From: Clavelina lepadiformis
Lineage: Eukaryota > Chordata > Ascidiacea > Aplousobranchia > Clavelinidae
NCBI RefSeq assembly: GCF_947623445.1
Contig: NC_135247.1
Location: forward strand, 18,726,501 to 18,790,500
Direction: 5' to 3'
Length of the DNA: 64,000 bases
Of the stretch, positions 20,801-33,847 are shown one piece after another. Positions within the stretch are counted from its first letter, which is position 1, and every line of letters begins with the position of its first letter. Both the position numbers and the translations under genes were made by a program. Below the pieces are notes generated by a model, which saw only the letters and a list, made by a program, of their open reading frames with translations, was not told the DNA's origin and made no database searches.

Positions 20801-23800
20801 GTCAATCCAACTTCCACTGAAGTACCCGATACTTTTAATAGCCAAGGTTAGTTCTAAGTTAGCAGTTCAATTGTAAAGGTTATTACTCAGTTCTACTGAA
20901 ATATTTTTAAATTACAAAAGTTCAACATGTTGTTTAAATTTCGAAACAAATTAAAAATCATCATATTAAATTAAAACATGGACTAATATAATTTTTTTCA
21001 AACCAATGTCTACTTTTGTTATAGTCACAATCAATTCAACCATCGCAGTTAAAGTTTAAACTTAGTTGAAAACCAATGAAATATGAAATATGATTGGAGC
21101 AAGACTAACAAAATGTTTCTACAGACTTTTGTCAATGCGGAACATCTGGAGATATTGGAAATGTGAAGAAAAGAGCAAGTATTGGCAGAGTTGTAAAAGG
21201 AACAAAAGCAAATTTGGCTGCTTGGCCTTGGCAAGTTCTAATAGCCGAAAATCGGGCAAGAATTTCAAACGTAAGCTTGAATATTTACATATATAGCTTT
21301 AACATTAAGCTAAAATTACGAGTTTACCTAAAAGATGTACCGTTTGTAGACATATCGCCGTGTTAGAGGCGGTGGGTCTTTAATCAACCATCGATGGGTT
21401 CTCACAGCTGCTCATATCTTTCATGGCATGGCAAGACCAAGAGATTGGGCGCACAATATCTTGCTTACGTTTGGTTGGTTGAATCTCATTGAAAGATTGT
21501 TTTGTAAAAAACAAAAGCGTTGATTAAGTTTGTTGTGTAACAATTGTTTCAAAGGAATTCGACAGTTACCGGAAAGCGATCAATCTCAGCTTTCTTCACA
21601 TGTACAAGTTTTTCGAGCAAAGAAGATTTATGAGCACGAAAACTTTTCCATCAACACATTTGATTACGACATAGCTTTGGTAATTTTTGTTTAATCAAAT
21701 AGCATTAGAAGTTTGATGAAACCAGAATATGTTGCAACTGAAAAGTGTTTCAAAACAGGAGATATATCTTGTATGTTTGAAATCAACTTTTTTCTGAAAA
21801 CACTGACGAACAAAATCGATATGTTGCTACAGATTCTTGTAGGCAGAGAATTGAAGCAACTTGGCTTGTACTGGCAGCAAACTGGAAATGCAGGTTGGGT
21901 GAATTATACGTCATTTGTGAGACCAGTGTGCTTGCCATGCATGGATAGAAATTGCGTCAGTGAATATTTGGAGAGAAATGAAAGGACGTTGTTTGGGAGA
22001 AAGATTTCAGAAAGTGATAAATGCAAAACTGAAGGTAGGTCATGTACAATTACAGAAAATATATTTTTTTAAATGATTTTGTCCGTGAATTGATGCTTAA
22101 ACTTGTTTTAGGCGACTGGTTGATCGAAAAAGGAGAACTTGAAAGAAAGTCTGTTCTAACAGTCGTTACAGGTTTTGGTGAAAAAAGGATTCGTCATACC
22201 TCGGATTTTAAATTTAAAGCTTCGAAATTTTTAACCCAAGCACTAATTCGACTTCATAACGATGAAAGGTGACTCCAAAGTAGATTTCAGTTCTCAGAAG
22301 CTTGATTCGAATGATTGGAATAAATATGAAAAATGAGATGGCTTGTAGAGCTTTTTACAAAAGAAATAAAATTATGACTTTAATTATAACTATGACTATG
22401 ACTACGACTTCGACTGCGACTGTCATTGTCACTGTCACTCTCATTGTCACTGTCACTGTCAATAGGTAAATTATGAAAAAATTTGAAGCTGCTGTGCTCT
22501 TAGATATTTTTAAACATAAAAAGGTTTACGAAGTGTTAGATTTATTTCATGAATTTTCAGGTGCAATCGAAGTATTGCCCAAATGAGAAAAAAAGGTTTA
22601 CCCGAAGGAATTACGTTTACTGACCAAATGATTTGTGGAATTGGGGGAAACCCTGGTATTATAACTGATGCATGTAAAGGAGACAGCGGCGGACCACTTG
22701 TACGAGAGGTGGGCGAAGCTGAAACAGAGATTTGCTGAAGCTCAATTACAGCAAATCTTAAGTTGTTATGAGTTTTTTATTAAAATTTAAGGAGGATTAT
22801 CTAAAATAAATGCAAGTTTACATGATATTTATTACGTTTCAATTTTATTTACAGTTCAAAGAGAATGTTATTGGCAAGGGATGTTGGATGCAAATTGGAA
22901 TTGTGAGCTGGGGTTGGGGATGTGGATCAACATACACAGAAAACAGCATAAAACACCAATTTCCAGGCTACTACACAAGCGTAGCTCTCCTAATGTCCTG
23001 GGTGACTGAAATACAACAACAAACAAAATCAGGTTCTGTTCCCATTAGTCGAAAAATTGTAATTTACCAAATAAAAACAAACGTTTGCAATAATTACTTT
23101 AAATATTTACTGAAATTAGTTCATCCTGATTCGTTTTGTCATGTTGATCCTTGCCAAGTGGAGAAAGGAAGAACTTGTAAGAAATCTTGTGAGGATGATG
23201 CAGATTGTAGAGGAGCACTGAAGAGATGTGTTTGTGATGACGTTTGTGGAATGTCTTGTATTAATCCAAGTAACAGTTTGGTTAAAGCAAAATAGTTGTA
23301 CTGTAGTAGAAAACCTATAATGGGACATTCATTATGTTTTCAAATAATCGAAACTTTTTATTGGCAAATTCTAAGCAATCTTGGTCCAGTTTTTTACACG
23401 TTTTCGGCTTTACAATAACCATTTATTTGTTTCTTAATTAGAAGCTGTTTGTGATGATTTGGATACACTCAGCAATGGGACAATCGAAGGCAACAGAACT
23501 TATGGCAATACAGTTTATTACACTTGCAATGAGGGATTCATTCTCAAAGGAACAAGAACCAGGACATGTAGATCCGACAAGAAATGGACCGGAACAGCAC
23601 CAACTTGCTTGGGTAAGATTGGCTTTGTCGAGATTTACATTCAAGCGCATTTATGTAGTTACTATTCAAGGAACTTTCCCAAATTGAACCAAACCTGACA
23701 AGGAATATATACCATGTCCATTTATATCGCGATGGATGGTATATAATGTAAAACTAAATATATGAGTTATGTTTGCATGATATTAACTTCTACTTTAAGT

Positions 23801-26800
23801 TGTAGAAGCTTCCAAATTCCATTCATTTCTACAACATAATCAAATGCTTTATCAATTTGTTCAATAAAACATCTATATACGCTTGCATTAGAAAGTTAGT
23901 TTATTTTGTTACGATTTTTAAATGTAAATACCGTGCATTGTTTTACAAAAGATTAATTTACGAAATTATTGTTTTGAATTTCATTGTTTAACGTTTTAAG
24001 TCTTTTATTGTATTTACTGTAAAAACACATAAAAACATATGCTTGGTTAATTTTCATGACAAGAATGTGTTCAACTAACATTTTATTAACGGTTCTAACA
24101 AAGCAATAGCCAGTTGCTGCACATAATAACTAAGTCAGGGGCTTCTCTTGTTCTTGATGAACCGATAAGTAAGATAGTATATACGTGATTTATACTTGTA
24201 GGTTACTTACCTTTCTGTTAAAACAATTTCTTTATTGTAAACAGAGATAGAATGCGTCGTACCTAGAGCTCCAAGCTTCGGTTCTGTTGAACCTCCAAGC
24301 TTTAGCAGAGTGGCATTGGATGAGATCATAACATACTCTTGTGGTCGAAGATATCGACTGGTTGGTACCTCTAGGGCAACTTGCAAAGAAGATCGAACAT
24401 TCGCTTCCTCACCACCACGTTGCCAAGGTAGGTATTGTTAAGATAAAATGTGTAATGATGGGATGATAAAAGAAATAAGACTTTTAAAATGTCACACTTG
24501 TATCAATCGCATCCAATTAAACAATTTTCCAGAAATAACCTGTCCACATCGAACCACACCTGCACACGCCAGACCAAGTTCATTCAAGTCGCGATGGCTG
24601 GTAGATGAAGTTCTAAGTTACACTTGCGCTCTTCGGTATGACTTTAGGGGAAATCCTTCATCAACCTGTCTAGTTAGTGGAAGTTGGTCAAATACTTTAC
24701 CATATTGCCACAGTGAGCAATTTATTGTATTTTTGTCATCTTATTATTATTCTATTGTCGCATTTGTACTAAGACGTAAAGTTACTCAGATATAGAGAAG
24801 TTTCATCTCATTGTAAACACATTCTCAAACTATACAAAGAAAAAGTGACTATCAAGAATTGTCCATTTCTACCTTCTAATATAGCACTTCATTGTAACAC
24901 AATTAATTCTGCAAAAATAAATCTTTACAGAATTACCGTTTCACAATCACTGTGAGTTATTACCAACACTCTGAAATAGAACGTAACACTCATAATGTGC
25001 ACGTTGATATTTCAGTACGACGATGTGTACACCGAGACGTTCCAGAACATTCTACAGCTAACCCTAACAAAAGTCAATGGGTTTATGGCGACCGAGTCAC
25101 GTACACTTGTGATCGTGGCTACGAGTTGTCAGGATCGGCTGAATCACGTTGCACGTCAAGTGGTCGTTGGTCTGATCCTCCACCTACTTGCACAAGTAAG
25201 TCGGTAGCAAGATCATGTTGAAAAAGTTTTATGAATTGCTTTTAAACGATGCTGAAACGTATTTAATTTAGTGCTGTGTGAACAACATGTTGAAGCTTTA
25301 ACTTATTAGAATTTTATTGTGTTTACTTTACAGTAAGATCATGCGAGCATCCCACACCACCACGTAACGTCGACATAATAAGACCAGCAAACAAAATGTC
25401 TTGGGTGTATGAAGATACTATAACATATGGATGTAGTAGAGGTTATCGCTTAAATGGAGCCAGAACTTTGTCATGCACTGAAGATGGGACGTGGTCGCAC
25501 CCTGTACCGACTTGCCAACGTAATACTCAACTTTACTGCAGTCCTTACATACAGTATACCTTGCTAATCAAGTCACCTACTTTTCTAGGGCTCTACGATT
25601 TATGTTACGGCTTATCCGCAAAATAAATTGCGTTTTTGCAGAAATCACCTGTGAGCGCTCTGACCCCGACTTCGGCGAGTCAATCCCCAGAAAGGAAAGA
25701 TATATTTTCGATGAGAAAATTACATATTCATGCAACGACGGATTTATTTTGGAGGGTGCAATTAGGTCAATTTGTCAAACATCTGGAAGTTGGAATAACG
25801 ATCCTCCGAACTGCTATTTGCCTGGTAAATGCTCGCTATCATTTAATCCTCGTTAAAAGCATTCCAGTAAAACTCAAACAAGATTGTCCACCCGATAATG
25901 GTAATAAACGATGGATTGATAATAATTGCTAATTTTCATAAACGTCGTTACTAACGTGCCTTGTAATGCGATTATGACGCATTTAGTTTATAATAATCAA
26001 TGGTATTACAATATCTGCAAAATTAGGAGATTTTTAAAATTAAATTTCGAAATGAAAACGCAACAATGGTAAGAAGGGGTTAAAACAATGGTGTTAGTTT
26101 TCTGTTAAAACAATTTCATTATTGTAAACAGAGTTAGAATGCGTCGTACCCAGAGCTCCAAGCTTCGGTTCTGTTGAACCTCCAAGGTATAGCAGAGTGG
26201 CATTGGATAACATCATAACATACTCTTGTGGTCGAAAGTATCGACTGGTCGGTAACTCTAGGGCAACTTGCAAAGAAGACCGAACGTTCACTTCCCCACC
26301 ACCACGTTGCGACGGTGGGTATTTTGGAAATGAAATATGTATTGAAGGGATGATGAATGAACATTTAAAAGGAAAAAGATGTTTAAAATGTTGTGCTTTT
26401 ATCAATCACATCCAATTAAACACTTTTCCAGAAATAACCTGTCCACGTCGAACCACACCTGCACACGCTACACCAAGCTCATACAAGTCGCGATGGGTGG
26501 TAGATGAAGTTCTAAATTACACTTGCGATGTTGGATATGAATTGAGGGGAAATCCCTCATCAACCTGTCTAGTTAGCGGAGGCTGGTCAAATGAATTACC
26601 CAATTGCCGCAGTGAGCAATTTATTGCATTTTTGTCATCTTGTTATTATTCTATTGTCACATTTGTACTAAGACGTAAAGTTACTACTTAGATATAGAGA
26701 AGATTCATCTCATTGTAAACACATTGTCACACTATTTGGAGAAAAAGTGATTATTAAGAATTACCATTTCTACCTTTTAATATAGCACAGCATTTTAACA

Positions 26801-29800
26801 GAATTAAATATGCAGAAATACAACTTTACAGAATTACCGTTTCACAATTACTGTGATTTATTACCAACACTCTGGAATAGCACGTAAAACTCATAATATG
26901 CACGTTGTTGTTTCAGTACAACGATGTGTACACCGAGATTCTCCAGAACATTCTACTACTAACCCTAACAAAAGTCAATGGGTTTATGGCGACCGAGTCA
27001 CTTACACATGTGATCGTGGCTACGAGTTGTCAGGATCGGCTGAATCACGCTGCACGTCAAGTGGTCGTTGGTCTGATCCTCCACCTACTTGCACAAGTGG
27101 TAACTAAAGTTTAACAACGGATTAAAAAGTTGAAATTGGCAAAAAAATCTTATGAAACGTTTTCCTACCCTGCTGTATTTCGACTAATACATTTCCTTAT
27201 TACATTAAGTTGACGAATGCCAACCACGTCCATGCAGGAACGGAGGAACTTGTTTGAATAGAATCGATGCTTACAAATGTTATTGTCTGCGAGGGTACGA
27301 AGGAGGTAATTGTGAAATAAGTAAGTTAAAAGTGTTGTACTTATGTATATCGTTCTTATGGTTAATACATGCAAATCGAACGTTTACACGTGTAGGCGTT
27401 TTCTGTTAAAACAATTTCATTATTGTAAACAGAGATAGAATGCGTCGTACCCAGGACTCCAAGCTTCGGTTCTGTTGAACCTCCAAGCTTTAGCAGAGTG
27501 GCATTGGATAACATCATAACATACTCTTGTGGTCGAAAGTATCGATTGGTTGGTAACTCTAGGGCAACTTGCGAAGAAGATCGAACGTTCACTTCTCCAC
27601 CACCACGTTGCGACGGTGGATATTTTGGAAATGAAATATGTATTGAAGGGATGATGAATGAACATATAAAAGGAAAAAGATATTTAAAATGTCATACTTG
27701 TATCAATCATATCCAATTAAACACTTTTCCAGAAATAACCTGTCCACGTCGAACCACACCTGCACACGCCAGACCGAGTTCATTCAAGTCACGATGGGTG
27801 GTAGATGATGTTCTAAGTTACACTTGCGCTCTTCGGTACGACTTTAGGGGAAATCCCTCATCAACCTGTCTAGTTAGTGGAAGTTGGTCAAATACTTTAC
27901 CATATTGCCACAGTGAGCAATTTATTGTATTTTTGTCATCTTATTACCATTCCATTGTCACATTTGTACTAAGACGTAAAGTTACTCAGATATAGAGAAG
28001 TTTCATCTCATTGTAAACACATCCTCAAACTATACACAGAAAAAGTGACTATTAAGAATTGTCCATTTCTACCTTCTAATATAGCACTTCATTGTAACAG
28101 AATTAATTCTGCAGAAATACAGCTTTACAGAATTACCGTTTCACAATTACTGTGAGTTATTACCAACACTCTGAAAGAGCACGTAAGACTCATAATATGC
28201 ACGTTGTTGTTTCAGTACGACGATGTGTACACCGACATGTTCCAGAACATTCTACAGCTAACCCTAATAAAAGTCAATGGGTTTATGGCGACCGAGTCAC
28301 TTACACTTGTGATCGTGGCTACGAGTTGTCAGGATCGGCTGAATCACGCTGCACGTCAAGTGGTCGTTGGTCTGATCCTCCACCTACTTGCACAAGTAAG
28401 TTGGGAGCAAGATCATGTTGAAACAGTTTTATGAATTGCTTTTAAACGGTGTTGAACAATACAATCTCATTTTCGCAACCATTCTCCCAAACAAGACTTC
28501 AAACTACTAATATTCCTCGGAACAGTTTTACGAAAACTACGGAATTGGTAAAATTGCGAAATTTATAAAATTTTGATGTTTGAAACCCTGGATGACGTCA
28601 CTCGGGATTTTACCCTTTTGAAAATAGAAGTGGCTTGAGTAATTCAATGCGCTGCACTTGCTCAAATAACGCGAATGCTGCAGACAAAGCGGGTTACTGT
28701 AGAATAGATAATGTGCTCATACAAAAGGAACAGTTTGCTTGACAAAATAAAATAATTGTATATCCGGGCAATATTTGAACTAAATTCACTGATTCCGTGT
28801 TTGAAACAAGCGATAAATATATTTGAGTCTTGAAATTTTACGTTGCAATATTTTCTTGTTTACCAGCAACAGGCTGCCAAGGTGATCGTTATTCTGGTTT
28901 CAATTTCTACGAGAGCGTTAGTATAGAAATCCATAGTTCAAGGTTTTTGCTTGAAAAATGTGCAGTTTGTCGGTAAAAACATGAGTTTTGCGAATTGCTC
29001 TATAACAATAACAAATGTGAATACAAACAACAATTAAGTACAGCTCAAGCCAACGAAAAGGCAACCACAAAACTTAAAACCAACTTAAGATGTAATTTAC
29101 GTATCTATGCCAGATAAAGTCAAACGTTGAAACAACCATATTTTCATAAAACCAACTCTTATTTTCAATAAAACTGGGTTGTGAAGTAAATTTTAAGGCA
29201 CAACGTTTTAACTGATCTGTTTTTCTCTAATACGTTTCGCATCAAGTCCCATTTTGTTGGAAATTTACAGTATATCAAACTAATTAATCCGATTGTGAAA
29301 TTTCAGTTAAGTCATATATATTATTTATTATTTATTAACGAATGAAACTGCGCTTTTTTCAAATCTTCAATACCTTGTCAGCAAACTTCTTTTTGGTTTG
29401 AATTTTGTTCACATTTGACACCAGAAATGACGCAATATGTGTTAGATTTACGTAATAGCATATATACATAACTATACATAGCTCCAATTTGCTTGCGTAA
29501 GATTGGCTGCGTCGAGATTTACATTTAAGCGCATTTATGTAGTTATCTTTCAAGGAACTTTCCCAAAGTATTTTTGGTGAAAACGTCGGAATAATTCAAA
29601 ATCAGTAGTAAGAGTCTTCACTAAAATGTTTTGGCGATTTCGTCAACTTTCTTCAACACTAATGCACAAACTTTAATTATGACGATGAATGGGACAGATG
29701 TGACAAGTCTTGTTCTTGTGCGTTTTACTTTGTTTCTGGTTAAGCATTAACATTTGAAGATCTCACCGCTTTCACTCACTTTGGCGACATTATTTTTAAA

Positions 29801-30276
29801 TGCATGTTTTTCCATTCCATTAAGTGATTTCTCCCAAGTTAAACAAGAAGAATCGACTCAGAAAATTATGGATATCAGGTTTTTTCAAGCACTTGTCGTG
29901 CTCGTTGTATCTTCAGCGATTAATCAAAGTGAAACAGCATTAAAATTGTTGTATTTGTAACAGAGTAAAGATAGTTACAAACGAATGGTTGTTAAACAAT
30001 GTATCAAGTGTGGTAGGAAGAAATAGTTTTATTACGATTGCAAACATAAGCTGGAATAACTGACAAAGTTTAATGTTGTGTTTCACAGGTATAAAGCTCT
30101 CGTGCAGTAATGTTGTTGTTCCTGTTCGGACTATTGTGGGCTCGATCAAGTTTCCTTATGTGGCTGGTGACAGCATCACGTATTCATGCGAAGCTGGGTA
30201 TAATATGATGGGACCAGCCACGATAGTTTGTCAGAATACTGGAAGGTGGAGCAGCAACCCACCAAGCTGCGTCTAA
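17519..30276 (+). CDS. Gene B: secreted factor B-like mosaic protease with CCP tail (whole gene)
   Basis: About 38 exons run without a break that I can see. Order: signal peptide, WAP-like, CCP, WAP-like, CCP x3, VWA (5 exons), protease (7 exons), WAP-like, CCP x9, EGF, CCP x3, final CCP with stop at 30274-30276. The domain set fits an extracellular complement-like zymogen. Unusually, the stop at the end of the protease in units A, C and E is absent here, so the protease reads into the tail with or without splicing. An intron of 1.7 kb (28396-30088) before the last exon contains relics of a collapsed unit. Confidence 0.7.
18068..19480 (+). CDS. Gene B N-terminal CCP and second WAP-like exons
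   Basis: Exons 18068-18286 ([17 protein letters not shown]), 18436-18576 (WAP-like 2, [10 protein letters not shown]...[15 protein letters not shown]), 18669-18845 ([16 protein letters not shown]), 18956-19153 ([16 protein letters not shown]) and 19295-19480 ([15 protein letters not shown]). Vertebrate factor B has three CCPs directly before the VWA domain; here three CCPs also precede it, with an extra WAP-CCP-WAP block in front. Confidence 0.8.
19681..20846 (+). CDS. Gene B VWA domain
   Basis: Exons 19681-19898, 20006-20135, 20230-20358, 20435-20514 and 20711-20846 join in matching phases to give a VWA fold: strand [10 protein letters not shown], helix [12 protein letters not shown], strand [30 protein letters not shown], strand NIFLFING, helix [16 protein letters not shown] and strand IYVIAFGS. 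The metal-site motif is D-I-S-K-D instead of DxSxS. A Thr is present (RNTAEG), and the usual Asp of the fourth strand (TDG in factor B) is Asn (ING). Confidence 0.8.
21125..23032 (+). CDS. Gene B serine protease domain
   Basis: Exons 21125-21270, 21350-21473, 21555-21679, 21833-22034, 22112-22268, 22561-22708 and 22855-23032 (to the putative donor). His in [10 protein letters not shown], Asp in FDYDIAL, Ser in [10 protein letters not shown], Asp189 retained, activation site R-VVKG. The last exon is open to 23295 because the stop found in the other copies is changed (ATTTACC against ATTTAAC). Confidence 0.85.
23033..23119 (+). promoter_or_regulatory. Optional 87-nt intron between protease and tail in gene B
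   Basis: Same CAG|GTTCTG donor as in unit A. The TACTAG acceptor has become TACTGA, and a new AG seven bases further on (AAATTAG) keeps the phase. The 87 nt contain no stop in the protease frame, so here retention adds 29 residues instead of ending the protein. Confidence 0.45.
23120..25824 (+). CDS. Gene B tail, first part: WAP-like plus six CCPs
   Basis: Exons 23120-23269 (WAP-like, [15 protein letters not shown]), then CCPs 23442-23612, 24245-24427, 24533-24712, 25016-25195, 25334-25519 and 25642-25824, all phase 1-1. In 24533-24712 the usual CDVGY is CALRY (Cys kept). Long introns at 23613-24244 and 24713-25015 hold nothing recognisable. Confidence 0.8.
24245..28395 (+). repeat. Three copies of a CCP-triplet block in gene B
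   Basis: Blocks 24245-25195, 26132-27096 and 27433-28395 contain the same three CCP exons and introns. The last two are 1,301 bp apart along most of their length. Units A and C have one copy each, so the expansion is specific to B. Confidence 0.8.
26132..28395 (+). CDS. Gene B tail, second part: duplicated CCP triplets with an EGF between
   Basis: CCP exons 26132-26314, 26432-26611 and 26917-27096; EGF exon 27210-27320 ([14 protein letters not shown]...[12 protein letters not shown]); CCP exons 27433-27615, 27733-27912 and 28216-28395. The two triplets are copies of each other, and of 24245-25195, with introns included. All exons are phase 1-1, so repetition keeps the frame. Confidence 0.8.
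28396..30088. other. Gene B terminal intron with relics of a collapsed unit
   Basis: 29338-29384 matches the start of VWA exon 1, 29385-29460 the last VWA exon border, 29481-29577 the donor side of the post-protease CCP, and 29674-29740 the end of the FN2 module, in normal gene order. An exon-like stretch at 28867-28914 ([17 protein letters not shown]) is unidentified. The rest is empty. Confidence 0.6.
30089..30276 (+). CDS. Gene B terminal CCP exon
   Basis: Begins [19 protein letters not shown] and ends [11 protein letters not shown] followed by TAA. Homologous to the CCP part of the FN2-CCP terminal exons of A2 (13357-13694) and D2 (54043-54380), but the FN2 part has been replaced and it has its own acceptor (TTTCACAG). 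Confidence 0.75.
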
Positions 30277-31877
30277 ACGTGTTATCAGTTCTACCGCTTA
30301 TCTTTGTGGTTGTCCATAAAACCTCAAACACTTAAGACTGTTAGCAATGGTGTCGTTGTAATGGTAAACGATCTTCTTGTAATAAAATATGCTTTCATTT
30401 ACTTCGTGTGCTATAGCCTGGTACACTGGCATGGTGTGGCTTCGTGCCGTCTGTATATTAAAATTGTATGTAATATGAAATATATTTGGTGAAAGGTTTG
30501 ACCAAGCACCGTGTTTATTTCTTCGCTGTTGTTGCAGTTTTTCTTTTTAAAAGGTTCACACTTTAGGCCTACACCTGAAGTGTAAAAAGCTTCACCAATG
30601 ATAAGATAAATCCTTAGCTTTCGTGACCCTCACCAATGAGTATGGTCATGTGAGGTCAGTCTACTTTGACGTTGAGCGAGAATGTAGGTTGGATTATGGT
30701 GCGCAGTTTTAATCACTTGTTTCATTAGAAAGAAACCAAGCTTTTATGTACAGCATGTTTGTTGTGGGAGTGCTTTGTTGATGAGAACCTTTGATGAATT
30801 ATGACTGTTAAACAATGTATCAAGTCTAGTAGGAAGGGATAATTCTACTTCGATTGCAAACATAAGCTGAAATAACTGACAGAGTTTATACAAACCTCAG
30901 TGTTGTTGTTGGTTGCATAATGGAAAATACCATTTCTTTAAAACGCGCTGATTACTCTCGAAGAAAAGCGTGTATACTTCACTGGAAAACACACGCGCCT
31001 GAGAGTGAGGTCACAGCTTACTATGAGTTAATTCAAAACAGATGTTCATTAATAAATATCATAAATCGTATCACTTTATTATCAACTTGTTCCACACTTC
31101 TCGCAGTCGTCTGATCATTCCGGACTCTAATTATATTTCATTCTAATTATGATTTGGTAATTATCATTTGGTAATTTGGTAATTTCGTAATCATTAATTA
31201 TCATTCTAATTACACGGACCGCGATTTTCAAGAAATTATTGACAGCTTACTCGTAGCACAGGAAAAGAATTTTTTTTAAACATTTCAAAAATCTATGCTG
31301 CATGTAGCATTCTTGTTCGGTGTGCAATATAAAATTTGCTCAAATGAACTATTCTTCCAATCTCTCATATTAATGATGTGTTGTTAACATATAAGTTCTA
31401 GATCTCTTTGCGTATTTTTCGTGTCTTGAATTCAGTCTTACGTTTGTTGTATGAAGATGAACAGCCGCAAAATACGTGCTGGCCAGTTTTGTACAGAATA
31501 ATGATTGTCTTAGTATTAAGCGCAGTGAAAGAACTTCGACTTCAAAGAAAGGTGATTTGACGAACTCATTTAGTCTTTGTATTTGGTGACGAAATACCAC
31601 ATTTGCTTTGCGTCATTTGTTGACTTTCTTCAAATATAGCCTCAAGTAATTATGCAAAAGGGAATTTTATATGACGGTTTATAAAACTTGTAATCTCAAA
31701 ACGGAATCGTAAAGTTATTTTAGGATCGTTAATGCGCAAACCACAACAAAAAGTTTTCAAACGAAACCGCGATAAATTTTTTCTGCGAGTTTGCCTATTT
31801 AAATCGCTCCAGGCAATTAGACATACGCTTATAAGATTCCTTTAATGTTAAAGAAAGAAAATTTAGTTTCAGAAAAC
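30277..31877. other. Intergenic spacer between genes B and C
   Basis: Same spacer type as 13695-15188. It contains a short run of TTTGGTAA-like repeats at about 31139-31190, unexpanded here. No gene seen. A TATTTAAAT box lies about 80 bp before the gene C start. Confidence 0.7.
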
Positions 31878-33847
31878 ATGGAGATCAAGTTTTGTCAAGT
31901 TTGTGCAGTAATCGTTTTGCTTTCAACAACTTACCAAAGTAAACGAGTATTTCATACGTTATTGTATTAGTCAAAGATAATAAAGTTAGAAAAAACTATG
32001 CGTTTGTGGAAACCATTTCTGATTATGCTACAATTAATTCATGTTTTCAAAGTTTCAGCTCAGTGTCCAAGACGAAACCAAACAACAGCAGATGCTGTAG
32101 GACGACCTTGTCGTAAGCCCTGTTCGTCACAAACTCAGTGCAAAGATGGAAAAACATGTCGCTGTGATCACGAATGTGGAATGTCTTGCATCAATATGAG
32201 TAAGTTATAATGTGTTCCTGATAAAGCTGGAATGTACGACTGAATGATTTGACAGTAAAGTTATGAAGACAAGATTATTTTAACATGTATGTACGGTCAG
32301 CAAAGTTTTTCTTTTTCCTTTCAAATATTTCAGCAAGTATTCTTGGAATGTTATGGAGTTATGCAGTTGAAAAATAAAAACAGAGGTTTACATAATATTT
32401 AACATTATTTATAGATAACTTTTGCGGTCTACCATCGGTGACACCAAATATAGCAAGAGTTCGCGTTTATCGAAGACACTCGAACGGATCACTCGTATTG
32501 AAACCGTCGCCACCTTACCAGTATGATGATAGGGCTGAGTATGAGTGTGCGCCTGGTTACCGTTTAGAAGGATCTCAAAATTTCAACTTATGCCATGGAA
32601 GGAAAAGTTGGACTAGATTGGCGGTTTGTGCTCGTAAGTGAATGTCAATAAACATCAAAGATAAAGTCGTTCAAAACGCGTCACAATGAAGCGTTTTATG
32701 ATATGTTGCTGTAACTAAACCATTTGCTATTATCTCCAATACAACAAAGTCGTTGCACATAAACTTGTTACTTTGATTTCAGGAAGTTGCCGCAGGTTTG
32801 ACGAAAAAAAAGTTTTACGAAATCTCATGATATGCGGAACAAATTGTGTGACAAGTTCAGAGTGCACGGAAGACATGAGTTGTGTGTGTGATGGGTATTG
32901 TGGTAGGACTTGTGTGAACCCAGGTGATATATTTACACATAATAATATCAATCATCTTTATTTTTATGTAACTTTCATTGACTAATTGTTATATTTCAAA
33001 TCTTACTGTCCTAAGATATCAATTGCGGGGAAGCCCCACCATCCACACACGCTTCAATCAAATATGACGGAGAAGGATTTCAACGAAGAGCTTACTACCG
33101 GTGTGACGTCGGATTTTATCCTCAATCCGGAGATTTAACAAGGAAATGCAAAGGAGGAGGAAACTGGAGTGGAAGATTGATCAACTGCGCTCGTGAGTAA
33201 TATGCCAAGGTCATGTTGACAAATCAACCTTATAGTTTAAACGTTTTTTAGGAACAAAAATTATCAATTTTAACGTCACAAACATGGTTTTTGAATTATT
33301 CCAATTTGCTAAATCGTTATAGCTACAACTTGTGGTGATCCATTGCCGTCAATTCGATCGATGGGTGGCGAAATTGTGCAGTATCAGCATGGCGCATATT
33401 TGGTTGGACACCAAGTGACGTTTCAGTGCTCTCCAGGGCAACGGTTTCTAGGAGACAGCGTTCAAACGTGCATGGAAGACGGACAGTGGAGTGGATTAAA
33501 CGCAATTTGCGATTTGATTGGTGAATGAACCTTTTGCTTACTTGGAAAATATTTAAACTATGCCTTGTTGGAGTTTTCATGCAATGCCTTAAAAGGAAAG
33601 GCGTATATACTGAGACAAAATTATAGCAGAGTAGTTGTAATTTGTCGTGGTTTTTATTTAGATGATGAATCAAGATGTCCGCATCCTGGAGTTCCAATAA
33701 ACGGTAATCTCTTGACAAGGAGCAACTTCACGGTGGGAACGATGGTTGAGTTTGAATGTGATGAAGGATACTCGATGATTGGAGATCGACAACAAGAATG
33801 TTTTTACTTCCTACAGTGGAGCGATGGTGGTGCTCCGAAATGCATAG
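31878..33847 (+). CDS. Gene C signal peptide, WAP-like and CCP exons
   Basis: Exons 31878-31938 ([20 protein letters not shown]), 32059-32199 (WAP-like 1), 32415-32633 (CCP), 32783-32923 (WAP-like 2), 33016-33192, 33323-33520 and 33662-33847 (CCPs). All are intact and closely match gene B, which supports both models. Confidence 0.8.
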
